From Agapanthus africanus (Eukaryota; Streptophyta; Magnoliopsida; Asparagales; Amaryllidaceae), in the NCBI GenBank assembly GCA_030015575.1, contig JASDDO010000026.1, forward strand, positions 194,767,739 to 194,831,738: DNA of 64,000 nt. The letters run 5' to 3'. A program made the position numbers and the translations under genes. The notes below the pieces were generated by a model. That model was not told the origin of the DNA and did no database searches. It saw nothing but the letters and a program-made list of their open reading frames with translations. This document shows positions 10,819 to 20,913 of this stretch, piece by piece (position 1 is the first letter of the stretch; the number at the start of each line of letters is the position of its first letter).

Positions 10819-12845
10819 TGTTAGTGTATATGCCCTAGAGGCCATTACTGTATCATACTAGCTTGTATATTACTTAATGGAAGCTTGGGATATTCACAGT
10901 TGTATATACAATCTTGCTCGAAATGGTAGTATGCTACTTGGTTTGTCTCTGCTTTAATATGTGCATGTGTTTCTTTTAGCATATTGCTGGTATACATATT
11001 AGTAGAGCCCTTAGGATCTTTGCTTGATTACCAGCGTTGTGATGGCGCTCGCACTCGTGGGAGCTGGGTAATCTATAAGCACATCCTTATACAGGTCCCT
11101 GGTCGTTGGACTATCGAGACAGGGCATCGATACTCCGGAGTAGACTAGCGTATGCGCTTCTCATCCCAGTGTGGGAGACGGTCTGTCCCACAGCCGTTAG
11201 TACGTCGTACTTGGGATAGTATGCGGGTGCTCGTTAGGTTACGAGTACACTGGACAGGACTCGTCGGGAACTGTTGGTTGGTAATATACCTATCGTCAGT
11301 TATCAGTTCCCAGGTGACATGAGTACAGCTTAGTCCGCTGACTTGACACTGTCACTTCGCCTCGAGTGTGTTCCCACTGCACTTTGATTACTACCCTACC
11401 ACGGCTCAAAGGAGCTGTGCAAACAGGTAGTTTTTGGGTGCAGTCCCGAAGCACTTGGAGGCAGTGACGGTTAGACAGGATTCGTCTCTCCCGGTATTGG
11501 GGGTTGACATCGCGCTGTGTCTAGGAGAGCCATTACACGAGTAGTCCCTGGCCAGGGCAAGCGAGATATACTGGTAGGTTTCCAGTGTTATCTCAGGGTG
11601 TTCTGGGCTACACTCCGACACGACTTGTACCGCTATTAGGGGACTGACGTTCACCGCCCCCCTAGGCCCGCCATGCGATGTATCAGACGAACAGACCGGA
11701 CTGTACGGAGACTGTCACATACAGGCTCAGTAGGAGTGCAGATGGGGTTCACCTCGTCAGTCTTCTTATCGACATCTACCTGGGGACCGTTACGTACAGC
11801 TAGTGCCGCTTGCGGTCTGTGGTTAAACCCACTGCCAGCGTAGTGTCGAGTCTTTAGAGTCCCACACAGAGAGCTATTCGCCTTTAGGCAAAACGAGTAG
11901 AGGTCGCATGGTTTTGCGACAGGGTTCGTTCGCATCCGCGCACTTGTGCACGTTTGCTGTCCGGACAGTTTATACTAGCGGGCTTTGGTTTAAGCCGGAT
12001 CCTAGTATATGATTTGAGATTGGTTTTTCTCAGGGTATTCGTGTTCCTCGGATCACGAATGCGGGTGCGCATGCACAGTTGCTTGAGATTGGGGGAGAGG
12101 ACCTTGTTTTGGGTTAATGGCATTTGTCATTTTATTAACCCTATTGTTTTTGTGTGGATTATTGTTAATTGATAATTAGCTTAATTATTGTGCATGGTTG
12201 TTGTTGACAATTTGACTTCATTGACTTGTTGACCATGTTGACAACTTGACCATAATCATTTCATTTGGAAGATGCTCTTTGATCTTTGCAAAAATGAAAT
12301 GATAATGGTCAATTCATGATTTATCATGACAATTTTCAAGCTAATTATCTAATTAAAATTATCCTCACATATTAGTGAGAATGGCTCACTATTTTCTCAT
12401 TCTCTCATTCTATTTCTCTCTCTTGCTCATCCTCTCCCTCAAGCTCTCTCCCTCTCATGTGTTGAGAAACAAAAAGCTTGAGAAAAACCCTCTCTTGATC
12501 TTCTCTTCTCACTTCTAGGGTTCAAGTCTTAGCATTTCTTGCACTCTAGTTACTCCTAGCTTGGAGTTGAAGCTAAAGGTGGTGGCTTTCAAGTGGATCC
12601 TTCTTTGACGGGAGAAGACAAGCAAGGTGAACTCTTTCTACCATACCTAGGAGCAAGGAGAGAAGGACTAAAGACCAAAGGTATAACCTTTCTTCACTTA
12701 GCTACTTTGTAGTTAGGGTTAGCTAGTTTATGTTTAGCAAAGATCCTCACAAGCCTAGTCCATGTTGCCTAAGTCATTAAAAATCCGTTTTTTATTATGT
12801 TTTCCGCCTCCCCGTAAGCACCGGGGTGGGCAACACGGACTTACA
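10819..12845 (+). repeat. 5' LTR of element I
   Basis: 2027 bp, TGTTAGTGTATATGCC to GGACTTACA. It contains the shared LTR block GACCGGACTGTACGG at 11694-11708. A pyrimidine-rich stretch at about 12395-12460 (TCTCATTCTATTTCTCTCTC) may mark the transcription start region, but I see no convincing TATA box just upstream of it. Predicted frames at 11406-12172 recur at the same place in the 3' LTR only because the LTRs are identical; they are not genes. Confidence 0.95.
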
Positions 12846-12846
12846 G

Positions 12847-12858
12847 TGGTATCAGAGC
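12847..12858 (+). other. Primer binding site of element I
   Basis: TGGTATCAGAGC, a perfect match to the complement of the initiator Met-tRNA 3' end, one base after the 5' LTR. It primes minus-strand cDNA synthesis. Confidence 0.97.
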
Positions 12859-13054
12859 CTAACTAAACCTAAACTAGTTAAGTAGTTAAGTGTAACGAAG
12901 TTCGGAACCGGAAAAATCACAAAACCAAACTTTTACAAAATCCAAGTTTCTGTTAAAATTATTTCTGCTCAAAATGAAAAACTGTATACATGTAAAATCG
13001 TCTCAGGGTTTTGTGAATACACCCAAGAAAAACGATACCCCAATTCCCTCAAGT

Positions 13055-13103
13055 CGCCGCCCTTCCGCCGCATTAAGTAGGTTTATGCGGCGGAACCGCC
13101 GCG
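13055..13103 (+). other. GC-rich leader hairpin (element I)
   Basis: TTCCGCCGCAT pairs with ATGCGGCGGAA, and the stem extends outward through CGCCGC / CCGCCGCG with a small mismatch. It has the same position relative to the primer site as in A, B and D but a quite different sequence, so the structure rather than the sequence seems to be kept. Confidence 0.8.
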
Positions 13104-13708
13104 GATTGTCGTGATCGGCGCATCGTTTTTCATGCAGAGTGTGTTGTTGTTGGTTTTGGGATTTTTTGGATATATTATATGTACCCAGATTTTACAGAAA
13201 AGAAATTTCCTTTTGGGGTCCTATAATTCCGTATTTTTCCGAACTTCACTGCACTTTAACTATATCGGTTATATCTGTAATGCTTGCATGTATTGAACGT
13301 CGGCTAATCGCTATAAGACGATTAGTCGGGGTTATACATGATCTGTGATTGTTATTGGTTTGTGGATATGAATGGATTGGATTGTCGTGGGTGAATGGCC
13401 GGGGTGGATGTGAGATGAGCGTTGTTTTTTCTTTCATTCATTTGTAACATGTAAATTGATGTAATAATATTCTTTGTATGGCCGCACAACCGGGTCGGGG
13501 TTGTAGCCGTCATTGTATAATTCTTTTTACTGTTTTTGCTCCTAGGATAGACCCATAGAGGGGGTGCACAAACTACCGGGTATCTCGAAGCGCCGAGTGG
13601 CCTACTCACGGTGGTGAGGGAGGTTGCTTCGCTTCGGGTGCTTGGCGGGTAGTTTGCCGCACCCGTAGGGGTCTTGGGTGGGGTTTTGGCTATTCACCGC
13701 GACCGTGT

Positions 13709-13747
13709 AATCCGCTTTGCGTTGCAGGCTCGAACGCATTGCGGATT
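13709..13747 (+). other. GGCTC-loop RNA hairpin (element I)
   Basis: AATCCGC (13709-13715) pairs with GCGGATT (13741-13747), and TGCGTT pairs with AACGCA inside it. The loop is GCAGGCTCG. Stem bases differ from C (CCGTGTTTTA/TAAAACACGG) and A (CGGGTTTCA/TGAAACCCG), but pairing is kept in each. Confidence 0.75.
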
Positions 13748-14149
13748 CCTAGTATATCCAATGTATTCATCTGTGATCTGTAATGTCTATCATTGCTATA
13801 TATTTATATATAATAACTATTTAGGCGTTGCTTATGTTTTACAGCCGCGCTAGCCCAGCCCCCGCTCTGTCGTTAGTTAAGTAACCTAACGGGTGATGAC
13901 GGGGCCCCGTGGCGAATGCGAATGGCATAAGCGTACGTCATATTTTGGTTGTTTTCTGCAATGGTAGGATTAAATGATGGGACGCATTAAAAGAACTAAT
14001 GCAAGAAATAAACCAAGTAAAAGTCGATTGGAACACTTTGAAAACCACTCGGTTCTTTTTCAAAAACTAAACTTTTAAACGCGGAGCTTGAACCACTCCT
14101 TTTAAAAGCTATCTCGTTCCATCGATTATATCAAGTTCACTACGTTCAC

Positions 14150-14164
14150 GGTTTCGCCAAAACC
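14150..14164 (+). other. Small GGTTT/AAACC hairpin (element I)
   Basis: GGTTT-CGCCA-AAACC, just upstream of the triple array. A comparable GGTTTT..AAAACC or GGTTT..AAACC hairpin precedes the array in A (about 26204-26220), B, C (about 1830-1845) and D. Confidence 0.5.
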
Positions 14165-14211
14165 ATCCGTAGCCCTCCGTCGTTTCATATGAATAATCAA
14201 CGGTATTCAAG

Positions 14212-14422
14212 CTGTGTTTGTTGGCCTTAGTCAAGGCACAGTGTTTGGTAGCTGGTGGGTATTCATATGTTGCATAGATAGAATGCGTTGGTTTGAGACA
14301 GTCGTATTGCCTTGTTGGCCATAGTCAAGGGTGGATACGGGTGGGTTCAAATTAACCTGAATAACGACGGGTAGAACTTGACATGTGACTTATGATTTGT
14401 TGGCCTTAGTCAAGGTCATAAG
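14212..14422 (+). other. Triple bulged stem-loop array (element I)
   Basis: SL1 14212-14241 has outer stem CTGTG/CACAG. SL2 14303-14339 has CGTAT/ATACG. SL3 14389-14422 has CTTATGA/TCATAAG. Each contains TGTTGGCC(T/A)TAGTCAAGG, in which CCTT and AAGG can form an inner helix with tetraloop AGTC, leaving TTGTTG as a one-sided bulge. The array ends about 500 bp before the gag start. The conserved bulge and loop with changing stems suggests a protein- or RNA-binding site, possibly for packaging; the function is inference. Confidence 0.8.
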
Positions 14423-14921
14423 AGCATGGGGCAAAAATCCACATCGGGAGTTTCATAAGTACTGAAACTTGCTAGCGTTGCATACCATTTGGAGTGTGAT
14501 GATTCTGGTAGGATTCCTTCGGTTTTATCACGCGATGATATTTGGATCCCGATCCTACTGTGAGTATATGCTACTCCTCGGGAAAACTCTCACTTAACGA
14601 TCAATGCTATAAACCTAGTAGGTGCCTAGAAAGGTGTTAGCGGGGCTACGCCCACAGGGAAAAGAGGTTACTTAATTAAGGAACTTCGCGAAAGCGTTGG
14701 AAAACCTCCCTCGAAGTACCGACACTGGCCTGGCTGAACGGTTAAGCAAGTATTGTACGGTGAGAATGATCCCGGCTAATCCTTTTCTTTACGGTTTGAG
14801 AAGGGATTCGAGAAACAGTGGGAGCCATCCAGTTTAGACAAACTAAAAACCACTCTAAACTTGCAAGAGCATCATGCTAAAGTGTTTCTTTTCTCTCTCC
14901 TAATTGCAGCGACCATTCAAC

Positions 14922-17900
14922 ATGACCGGACTTAAGTTACTGTTAGATAAAAATATATTGACAGGGCCAAACTACAAAGATTGGCTCAGGAATGTCAAGA
15001 TGGCTATCACTTATGACAAGCTGGGGTATATACTTACCACCAAAGCTCCCCCCGTCCCAGGTCCCACCTCCAGCGTCGCGGATGTAGAAATCCGTAAGAC
15101 ATGGGAGATAGATTGCGCGAGGGCCAAATGCCTCGTACTAGCCTCGATGGACAACGACCATCAGAGGAGGCACGAGAATATGGACCTAGAGTCCATATTT
15201 CTCCATACAAAAGAACTGTATGGAGAGCAGTCTCGTATCGCAAGATACGAAGTGTCGAAGAAGCTCTTTTCGGCAAGGTTGGCCGTCGGATCATCGGTAG
15301 CGGACCACGTGCTTAAGATGATCGGCTACATAGAGGAGCTCGCAGACCTTGGGACCACGTTGGAGAATGAACTCTATACCGATTTGATTCTCCAGTCCCT
15401 TCCTTCCACTTACGCCCAGTTCATTCTTAACTTCAACATGCAAGGAAAGGAGGTTGAACTTGCCGAGCTTCTGAACATGTTGAGGACTGCTGAGGGCACC
15501 CTACAGAAGGGTAGGGAGACATCCACTTTGTTTGTAGGAGGATCTTCCTCTTCTAGGTCCAGGGCGAAAGCCAAGGGCAAGAAGAAGAAAGCCCCCGCCA
15601 AACCAAGAGGCGGTGTCGGTAAAGTGGATACGAAGGGAAAGGGTAAAGCAACAAAGGTAGCGGGGAAGCTGGTGGGGAAGGAAGAATGCTTCTATTGTCA
15701 CAAAAGTGGCCACTGGAAACAAGATTGCAAGGCTTGGAAAGCCAGAACACAGGATTTGAAGCGAGTTGCAGCTTCAGCTTCAGGTGTGTATGTTATTGAA
15801 AACTGTCTATCAATAAACTCTACATCCTGGGTATTGGATACCGGATCAGGATCTCATATCTGTAATTCTTTGCAGGCGTTGAGAAAGCGTAGAGTTTTGA
15901 AGGCAGGTGACATGACCCTCAGAGTTGCGAACGGTGCTAGCATGGATGCAGAGGCCGTGGGGGACTATCACCTGGGATTATCAGATGGACACTTTTTGGT
16001 TTTGCGTAGTTGTTATTATGTACCAAATGCAACCTGTAATATCATTTCTGTATCTTTATTATCTAAAGAAGGTTATGAATTTGCATTTGTAAGTAATGTA
16101 GTGAACATTCACCTTAATCAAGTTTTGATTGGGTCAGGTACATTAAACAACGGTATTTACGTTTTAAACCAACCACAGGTTTTCAATATCCAGAATACAC
16201 ATAAAAGAAAGTCTCCAGATATTAATCAGGCTTTCTTGTGGCATTGTAGACTAGGTCACATCAATGAGACACGGTTGACTAAGTTACATAAAGAAGGATA
16301 CTTGGATCCGTTCGAGTATCAGTCTTATGCCACTTGTGAATCTTGTCTCATGGGAAAGATGACAAAGGCTCCGTTCACTGGACACGGAGAAAGAGCGAGC
16401 GAGCTCTTGGGACTCGTACACAGTGACGTGTGCGGTCCAATGTCTACACATGCGCGAAGCGGTTACTCTTACTTCATTACTTTTACGGATGATTTTTCAA
16501 GGTACGGTTATGTCTTCTTAATGAAACATAAGTCCGAGGCCTTTGAAAAGTTCCAGGAATATAAGAGTGAAGTGGAGAAACAAACCGGCAAAAGTATCAA
16601 GATCCTAAGATCGGATCGAGGAGGAGAATACTTAAGTGCCGAATTCCTGAATTACTTAAAAGAGAATGGAATTCTCTCTCAGCTTACTCCTCCATACACT
16701 CCGCAACACAACGGTGTATCGGAGAGACGGAACCGAACCCTATTGGATATGGTACGGTCCATGATGAGTAAGGCTGAGTTACCGCGATCTTTCTGGGGTT
16801 ATGCACTGGAAACAGCTGCACATCTCTTGAACCAAGTTCCTACTAAAACAGTGCCTACCACACCATATCAGATGTGGAGTGGGAAGAGACCCTGTCTTAA
16901 ATCCTTTAAGACATGGGGATGTCCAGCTTTTGTAAAAAAGCAGCATGCGGACAAGCTCGAGGCACGCTCAGTACAGTGCAAGTTTGTGGGATACCCAAAG
17001 AACTCCAAGGGGTATCTCTTCTATTACGCAGAGGAGCAAAAAGTCATTGTTTCTCGTCATGCCCGCTTCTTGGAAACTGAGTTTTTAGAAAATCAGATAA
17101 GCGGGAGCGCAGTAGAACTGGAAGAAATTCCAGAACCACAAACCATTACTGAAAGCTTAGAGGAACCAGAAGGTTCGAAAGAACAGGACATTCCTATGCC
17201 ACTCCGCAGGAGTAGTAGGCAGTCTCATCCGCCCGAGAGGTACTACGGTTTCCTCATTGACGGGGATAGAGAAGACTGCATCCTAGATTGTGATGAGCCT
17301 ACTAGCTTCCAGCAAGCCATTCAGAGCGTCGACTCGGTAAAATGGCTGGATGCAATGCGGACCGAGATGGAGTCCATGTACACCAACAAAGTATGGACGT
17401 TGGACATTGCTCCAGACGGGGTAAAACCCGTAGGATGCAAGTGGATCTTCAAAAGGAAGATTGGTGTAGATGGACAGGTTGAGACCTATAAAGCTAGACT
17501 GGTAGCAAAGGGTTTTCGTCAGCGACCTGGTTTGGACTATGACGAAACCTTTTCTCCAGTAGCTATGCTGAAATCCATTCAGATCCTTCTTGCCATCGCT
17601 GCTTTCCACGATTATGAGATCTGGCAGATGGACGTAAAGACAGCTTTTCTAAATGGTCATTTAGAGGAGTGTGTCTATATGGACCAGCCAGAGGGTTTCA
17701 TTCAGGGTGGGAGCAGCGGAAAGGTGTGCAAGTTGCTCAAGTCCATTTATGGACTCAAGCAGGCATCGCGGAGTTGGAACATCTGTTTTGATGAGACGGT
17801 CAAAGAATTTGGCTTTATCAAAAATCCAGATGAACCATGCATCTATTGTAGATTTGTAGCGAGAACTGTAGTATTCCTCGTTTTATACGTGGATGACATT

Positions 17901-18872
17901 CTCTTAATAGGAAATGACATTCCTATGCTACAATCTGTCAAGGGGTTCTTGTCACACAGGTTCTCCATGAAAGACCTGGGTGATGCCTCATACATTCTGG
18001 GTATCCGGATCTACCGTGACAGATCCAAGAGGATATTAGGACTCTCGCAGTCCAGGTACATCGACACCATACTGAAGAGATTCAGTATGGAAGATTCCAA
18101 GCGCGGTAATCTACCGGCTTGTCACGGGATCACCCTCTCCAAAGAGATGTCTCCCAAGACTGATTTGGAGAGGGATCGCATGTCTATTATACCCTACGCT
18201 TCTGCGGTAGGCTCTATAATGTATGCGATGTTGTGTACCAGACCGGATGTGGCTTATGCACTGAGTGTGGTAAGCAGGTATCAGTCAAACCCTGGGGAGA
18301 AACATTGGATAGCAGTAAAGAACATTCTCAAGTACCTGAGAAGGACTAAGGAGATGTTCTTGGTGTATGGCGGAAAAGACCTGCAGATTGAGGCCTTTGC
18401 TGACTCCAGCTTCCAGAGTGACAAGGATGATTCCAAGTCCATGTCGGGTTTTGTCTTTACCCTCAATGGAGGGGCGGTGTGTTGGAAGAGCTCCAAACAG
18501 GAAACCGTTGCTGACTCGACTATGGAAGCGGAATACATCGCTGCATCTGATGCCGCAAAAGAAGCTGTCTGGATGAGGAAGTTCTTGAAAGAACTTCAGG
18601 TGGTTCCGTCCATTGTTGACCCAATACCTCTGTATTGCGACAACAACGGGGCTATAGCTTTAGCGAAGGAACCCAGGTCCCATCAGAAATCCAGACACAT
18701 CTTAAGGCGGTATCACCTGATCAGGGAGATCGTGGATCGCCAGGAGATCGAGGTCCGGAGAGTTGCATCAGAGGATAACACAGCAGATCCATTCACCAAG
18801 GCCTTGCCCCAGACTCAGTTCGAGCGGCTGATCGAGATGATAGGTCTTCGATACGCCAGTACATGGCCTTAG
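14922..18872 (+). CDS. Gag-pol polyprotein of element I
   Basis: A single intact frame of 1316 codons. Gag supplies the particle; protease, integrase, reverse transcriptase and RNase H copy and insert the element. I start at ATG 14922 (MTGLKLL); an upstream in-frame TTG at 14904 would add six residues but spans the putative splice acceptor. Domain order is the copia one, with integrase before RT. A gag/UBN2-like region covers about residues 10-195, followed by a basic K/G-rich linker. The CCHC knuckle is C256, C259, H264, C269. Protease DTG is at 306-308. The integrase zinc site is H441, H446, C472, C475. The integrase DD35E residues are D502, D565, E601. RT carboxylates are D904 and YVDD 989-992. 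RNase H residues are D1161, E1204, D1240. No stops or frameshifts are present. There is no envelope-like frame: the stop (18870-18872) lies 14 bp before the 3' LTR. Confidence 0.97.
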   Translation: MTGLKLLLDKNILTGPNYKDWLRNVKMAITYDKLGYILTTKAPPVPGPTSSVADVEIRKTWEIDCARAKCLVLASMDNDHQRRHENMDLESIFLHTKELYGEQSRIARYEVSKKLFSARLAVGSSVADHVLKMIGYIEELADLGTTLENELYTDLILQSLPSTYAQFILNFNMQGKEVELAELLNMLRTAEGTLQKGRETSTLFVGGSSSSRSRAKAKGKKKKAPAKPRGGVGKVDTKGKGKATKVAGKLVGKEECFYCHKSGHWKQDCKAWKARTQDLKRVAASASGVYVIENCLSINSTSWVLDTGSGSHICNSLQALRKRRVLKAGDMTLRVANGASMDAEAVGDYHLGLSDGHFLVLRSCYYVPNATCNIISVSLLSKEGYEFAFVSNVVNIHLNQVLIGSGTLNNGIYVLNQPQVFNIQNTHKRKSPDINQAFLWHCRLGHINETRLTKLHKEGYLDPFEYQSYATCESCLMGKMTKAPFTGHGERASELLGLVHSDVCGPMSTHARSGYSYFITFTDDFSRYGYVFLMKHKSEAFEKFQEYKSEVEKQTGKSIKILRSDRGGEYLSAEFLNYLKENGILSQLTPPYTPQHNGVSERRNRTLLDMVRSMMSKAELPRSFWGYALETAAHLLNQVPTKTVPTTPYQMWSGKRPCLKSFKTWGCPAFVKKQHADKLEARSVQCKFVGYPKNSKGYLFYYAEEQKVIVSRHARFLETEFLENQISGSAVELEEIPEPQTITESLEEPEGSKEQDIPMPLRRSSRQSHPPERYYGFLIDGDREDCILDCDEPTSFQQAIQSVDSVKWLDAMRTEMESMYTNKVWTLDIAPDGVKPVGCKWIFKRKIGVDGQVETYKARLVAKGFRQRPGLDYDETFSPVAMLKSIQILLAIAAFHDYEIWQMDVKTAFLNGHLEECVYMDQPEGFIQGGSSGKVCKLLKSIYGLKQASRSWNICFDETVKEFGFIKNPDEPCIYCRFVARTVVFLVLYVDDILLIGNDIPMLQSVKGFLSHRFSMKDLGDASYILGIRIYRDRSKRILGLSQSRYIDTILKRFSMEDSKRGNLPACHGITLSKEMSPKTDLERDRMSIIPYASAVGSIMYAMLCTRPDVAYALSVVSRYQSNPGEKHWIAVKNILKYLRRTKEMFLVYGGKDLQIEAFADSSFQSDKDDSKSMSGFVFTLNGGAVCWKSSKQETVADSTMEAEYIAASDAAKEAVWMRKFLKELQVVPSIVDPIPLYCDNNGAIALAKEPRSHQKSRHILRRYHLIREIVDRQEIEVRRVASEDNTADPFTKALPQTQFERLIEMIGLRYASTWP

Positions 18873-18886
18873 TGCAAGTGGGAGAT
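18873..18886 (+). other. Polypurine tract of element I
   Basis: TGCAAGTGGGAGAT lies directly before the 3' LTR and primes plus-strand synthesis. The same GTGCAAGTGGGAGAT precedes the 3' LTR of A, B, C and D. Confidence 0.92.
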
Positions 18887-20913
18887 TGTTAGTGTATATG
18901 CCCTAGAGGCCATTACTGTATCATACTAGCTTGTATATTACTTAATGGAAGCTTGGGATATTCACAGTTGTATATACAATCTTGCTCGAAATGGTAGTAT
19001 GCTACTTGGTTTGTCTCTGCTTTAATATGTGCATGTGTTTCTTTTAGCATATTGCTGGTATACATATTAGTAGAGCCCTTAGGATCTTTGCTTGATTACC
19101 AGCGTTGTGATGGCGCTCGCACTCGTGGGAGCTGGGTAATCTATAAGCACATCCTTATACAGGTCCCTGGTCGTTGGACTATCGAGACAGGGCATCGATA
19201 CTCCGGAGTAGACTAGCGTATGCGCTTCTCATCCCAGTGTGGGAGACGGTCTGTCCCACAGCCGTTAGTACGTCGTACTTGGGATAGTATGCGGGTGCTC
19301 GTTAGGTTACGAGTACACTGGACAGGACTCGTCGGGAACTGTTGGTTGGTAATATACCTATCGTCAGTTATCAGTTCCCAGGTGACATGAGTACAGCTTA
19401 GTCCGCTGACTTGACACTGTCACTTCGCCTCGAGTGTGTTCCCACTGCACTTTGATTACTACCCTACCACGGCTCAAAGGAGCTGTGCAAACAGGTAGTT
19501 TTTGGGTGCAGTCCCGAAGCACTTGGAGGCAGTGACGGTTAGACAGGATTCGTCTCTCCCGGTATTGGGGGTTGACATCGCGCTGTGTCTAGGAGAGCCA
19601 TTACACGAGTAGTCCCTGGCCAGGGCAAGCGAGATATACTGGTAGGTTTCCAGTGTTATCTCAGGGTGTTCTGGGCTACACTCCGACACGACTTGTACCG
19701 CTATTAGGGGACTGACGTTCACCGCCCCCCTAGGCCCGCCATGCGATGTATCAGACGAACAGACCGGACTGTACGGAGACTGTCACATACAGGCTCAGTA
19801 GGAGTGCAGATGGGGTTCACCTCGTCAGTCTTCTTATCGACATCTACCTGGGGACCGTTACGTACAGCTAGTGCCGCTTGCGGTCTGTGGTTAAACCCAC
19901 TGCCAGCGTAGTGTCGAGTCTTTAGAGTCCCACACAGAGAGCTATTCGCCTTTAGGCAAAACGAGTAGAGGTCGCATGGTTTTGCGACAGGGTTCGTTCG
20001 CATCCGCGCACTTGTGCACGTTTGCTGTCCGGACAGTTTATACTAGCGGGCTTTGGTTTAAGCCGGATCCTAGTATATGATTTGAGATTGGTTTTTCTCA
20101 GGGTATTCGTGTTCCTCGGATCACGAATGCGGGTGCGCATGCACAGTTGCTTGAGATTGGGGGAGAGGACCTTGTTTTGGGTTAATGGCATTTGTCATTT
20201 TATTAACCCTATTGTTTTTGTGTGGATTATTGTTAATTGATAATTAGCTTAATTATTGTGCATGGTTGTTGTTGACAATTTGACTTCATTGACTTGTTGA
20301 CCATGTTGACAACTTGACCATAATCATTTCATTTGGAAGATGCTCTTTGATCTTTGCAAAAATGAAATGATAATGGTCAATTCATGATTTATCATGACAA
20401 TTTTCAAGCTAATTATCTAATTAAAATTATCCTCACATATTAGTGAGAATGGCTCACTATTTTCTCATTCTCTCATTCTATTTCTCTCTCTTGCTCATCC
20501 TCTCCCTCAAGCTCTCTCCCTCTCATGTGTTGAGAAACAAAAAGCTTGAGAAAAACCCTCTCTTGATCTTCTCTTCTCACTTCTAGGGTTCAAGTCTTAG
20601 CATTTCTTGCACTCTAGTTACTCCTAGCTTGGAGTTGAAGCTAAAGGTGGTGGCTTTCAAGTGGATCCTTCTTTGACGGGAGAAGACAAGCAAGGTGAAC
20701 TCTTTCTACCATACCTAGGAGCAAGGAGAGAAGGACTAAAGACCAAAGGTATAACCTTTCTTCACTTAGCTACTTTGTAGTTAGGGTTAGCTAGTTTATG
20801 TTTAGCAAAGATCCTCACAAGCCTAGTCCATGTTGCCTAAGTCATTAAAAATCCGTTTTTTATTATGTTTTCCGCCTCCCCGTAAGCACCGGGGTGGGCA
20901 ACACGGACTTACA
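18887..20913 (+). repeat. 3' LTR of element I
   Basis: 2027 bp, the same length as the 5' LTR and apparently the same sequence. All translated frames inside the two LTRs agree residue for residue. It is followed by TSD TCGTT and then the rest of G. Confidence 0.95.

Larger units (their letters stand above)
12681..14909 (+). other. Putative leader intron of element I
   Basis: A donor-like CAAAG|GTATAAC at 12681 lies 165 bp before the LTR end. An acceptor-like site, TTTTCTCTCTCCTAATTGCAG, ends at 14909, 12 bases before the gag ATG. Removing these 2229 bases would take out the primer site and all leader hairpins and place gag close to the 5' end of the mRNA. Equivalent donor words occur in the LTRs of B (CG|GTATAAC), C (CAAAG|GTTGTAAT, 43306) and D (CAAAG|GTTGTATT), and acceptors in A, C and D. 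Splicing is inferred from motif conservation only. Confidence 0.5.
10819..20913 (+). mobile_element. Element I: intact autonomous copia (Angela/TAR-like)
   Basis: A 10,095-bp element with perfect TSD TCGTT (10814-10818 and 20914-20918). It has two LTRs of 2027 bp that I could not tell apart by eye, a canonical initiator-Met primer site, a 2-kb structured leader, one uninterrupted gag-pol frame and a polypurine tract. Plant copia elements with about 2-kb LTRs, a long untranslated leader and this RT/integrase sequence type belong to the Angela/BARE-1 side of the family tree; TAR is close and cannot be excluded. Everything needed for transposition appears intact, so this is a very recent and possibly still mobile insertion. 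Confidence 0.95.

Noticed and set aside
11406..12172. Frames of 72-94 codons found identically at 19474-20240
   Set aside because: They are inside the two identical LTRs of element I; the identity reflects LTR identity, and related LTRs do not keep the frames open.
14219..14415. Regularly spaced repeats as a CRISPR-like array
   Set aside because: Only three short copies within stem-loops of a plant retrotransposon leader; no cas genes, not prokaryotic DNA.
15034..15750. Minus-strand frames opposite gag of element I
   Set aside because: Shadows of the real plus-strand gag-pol frame.
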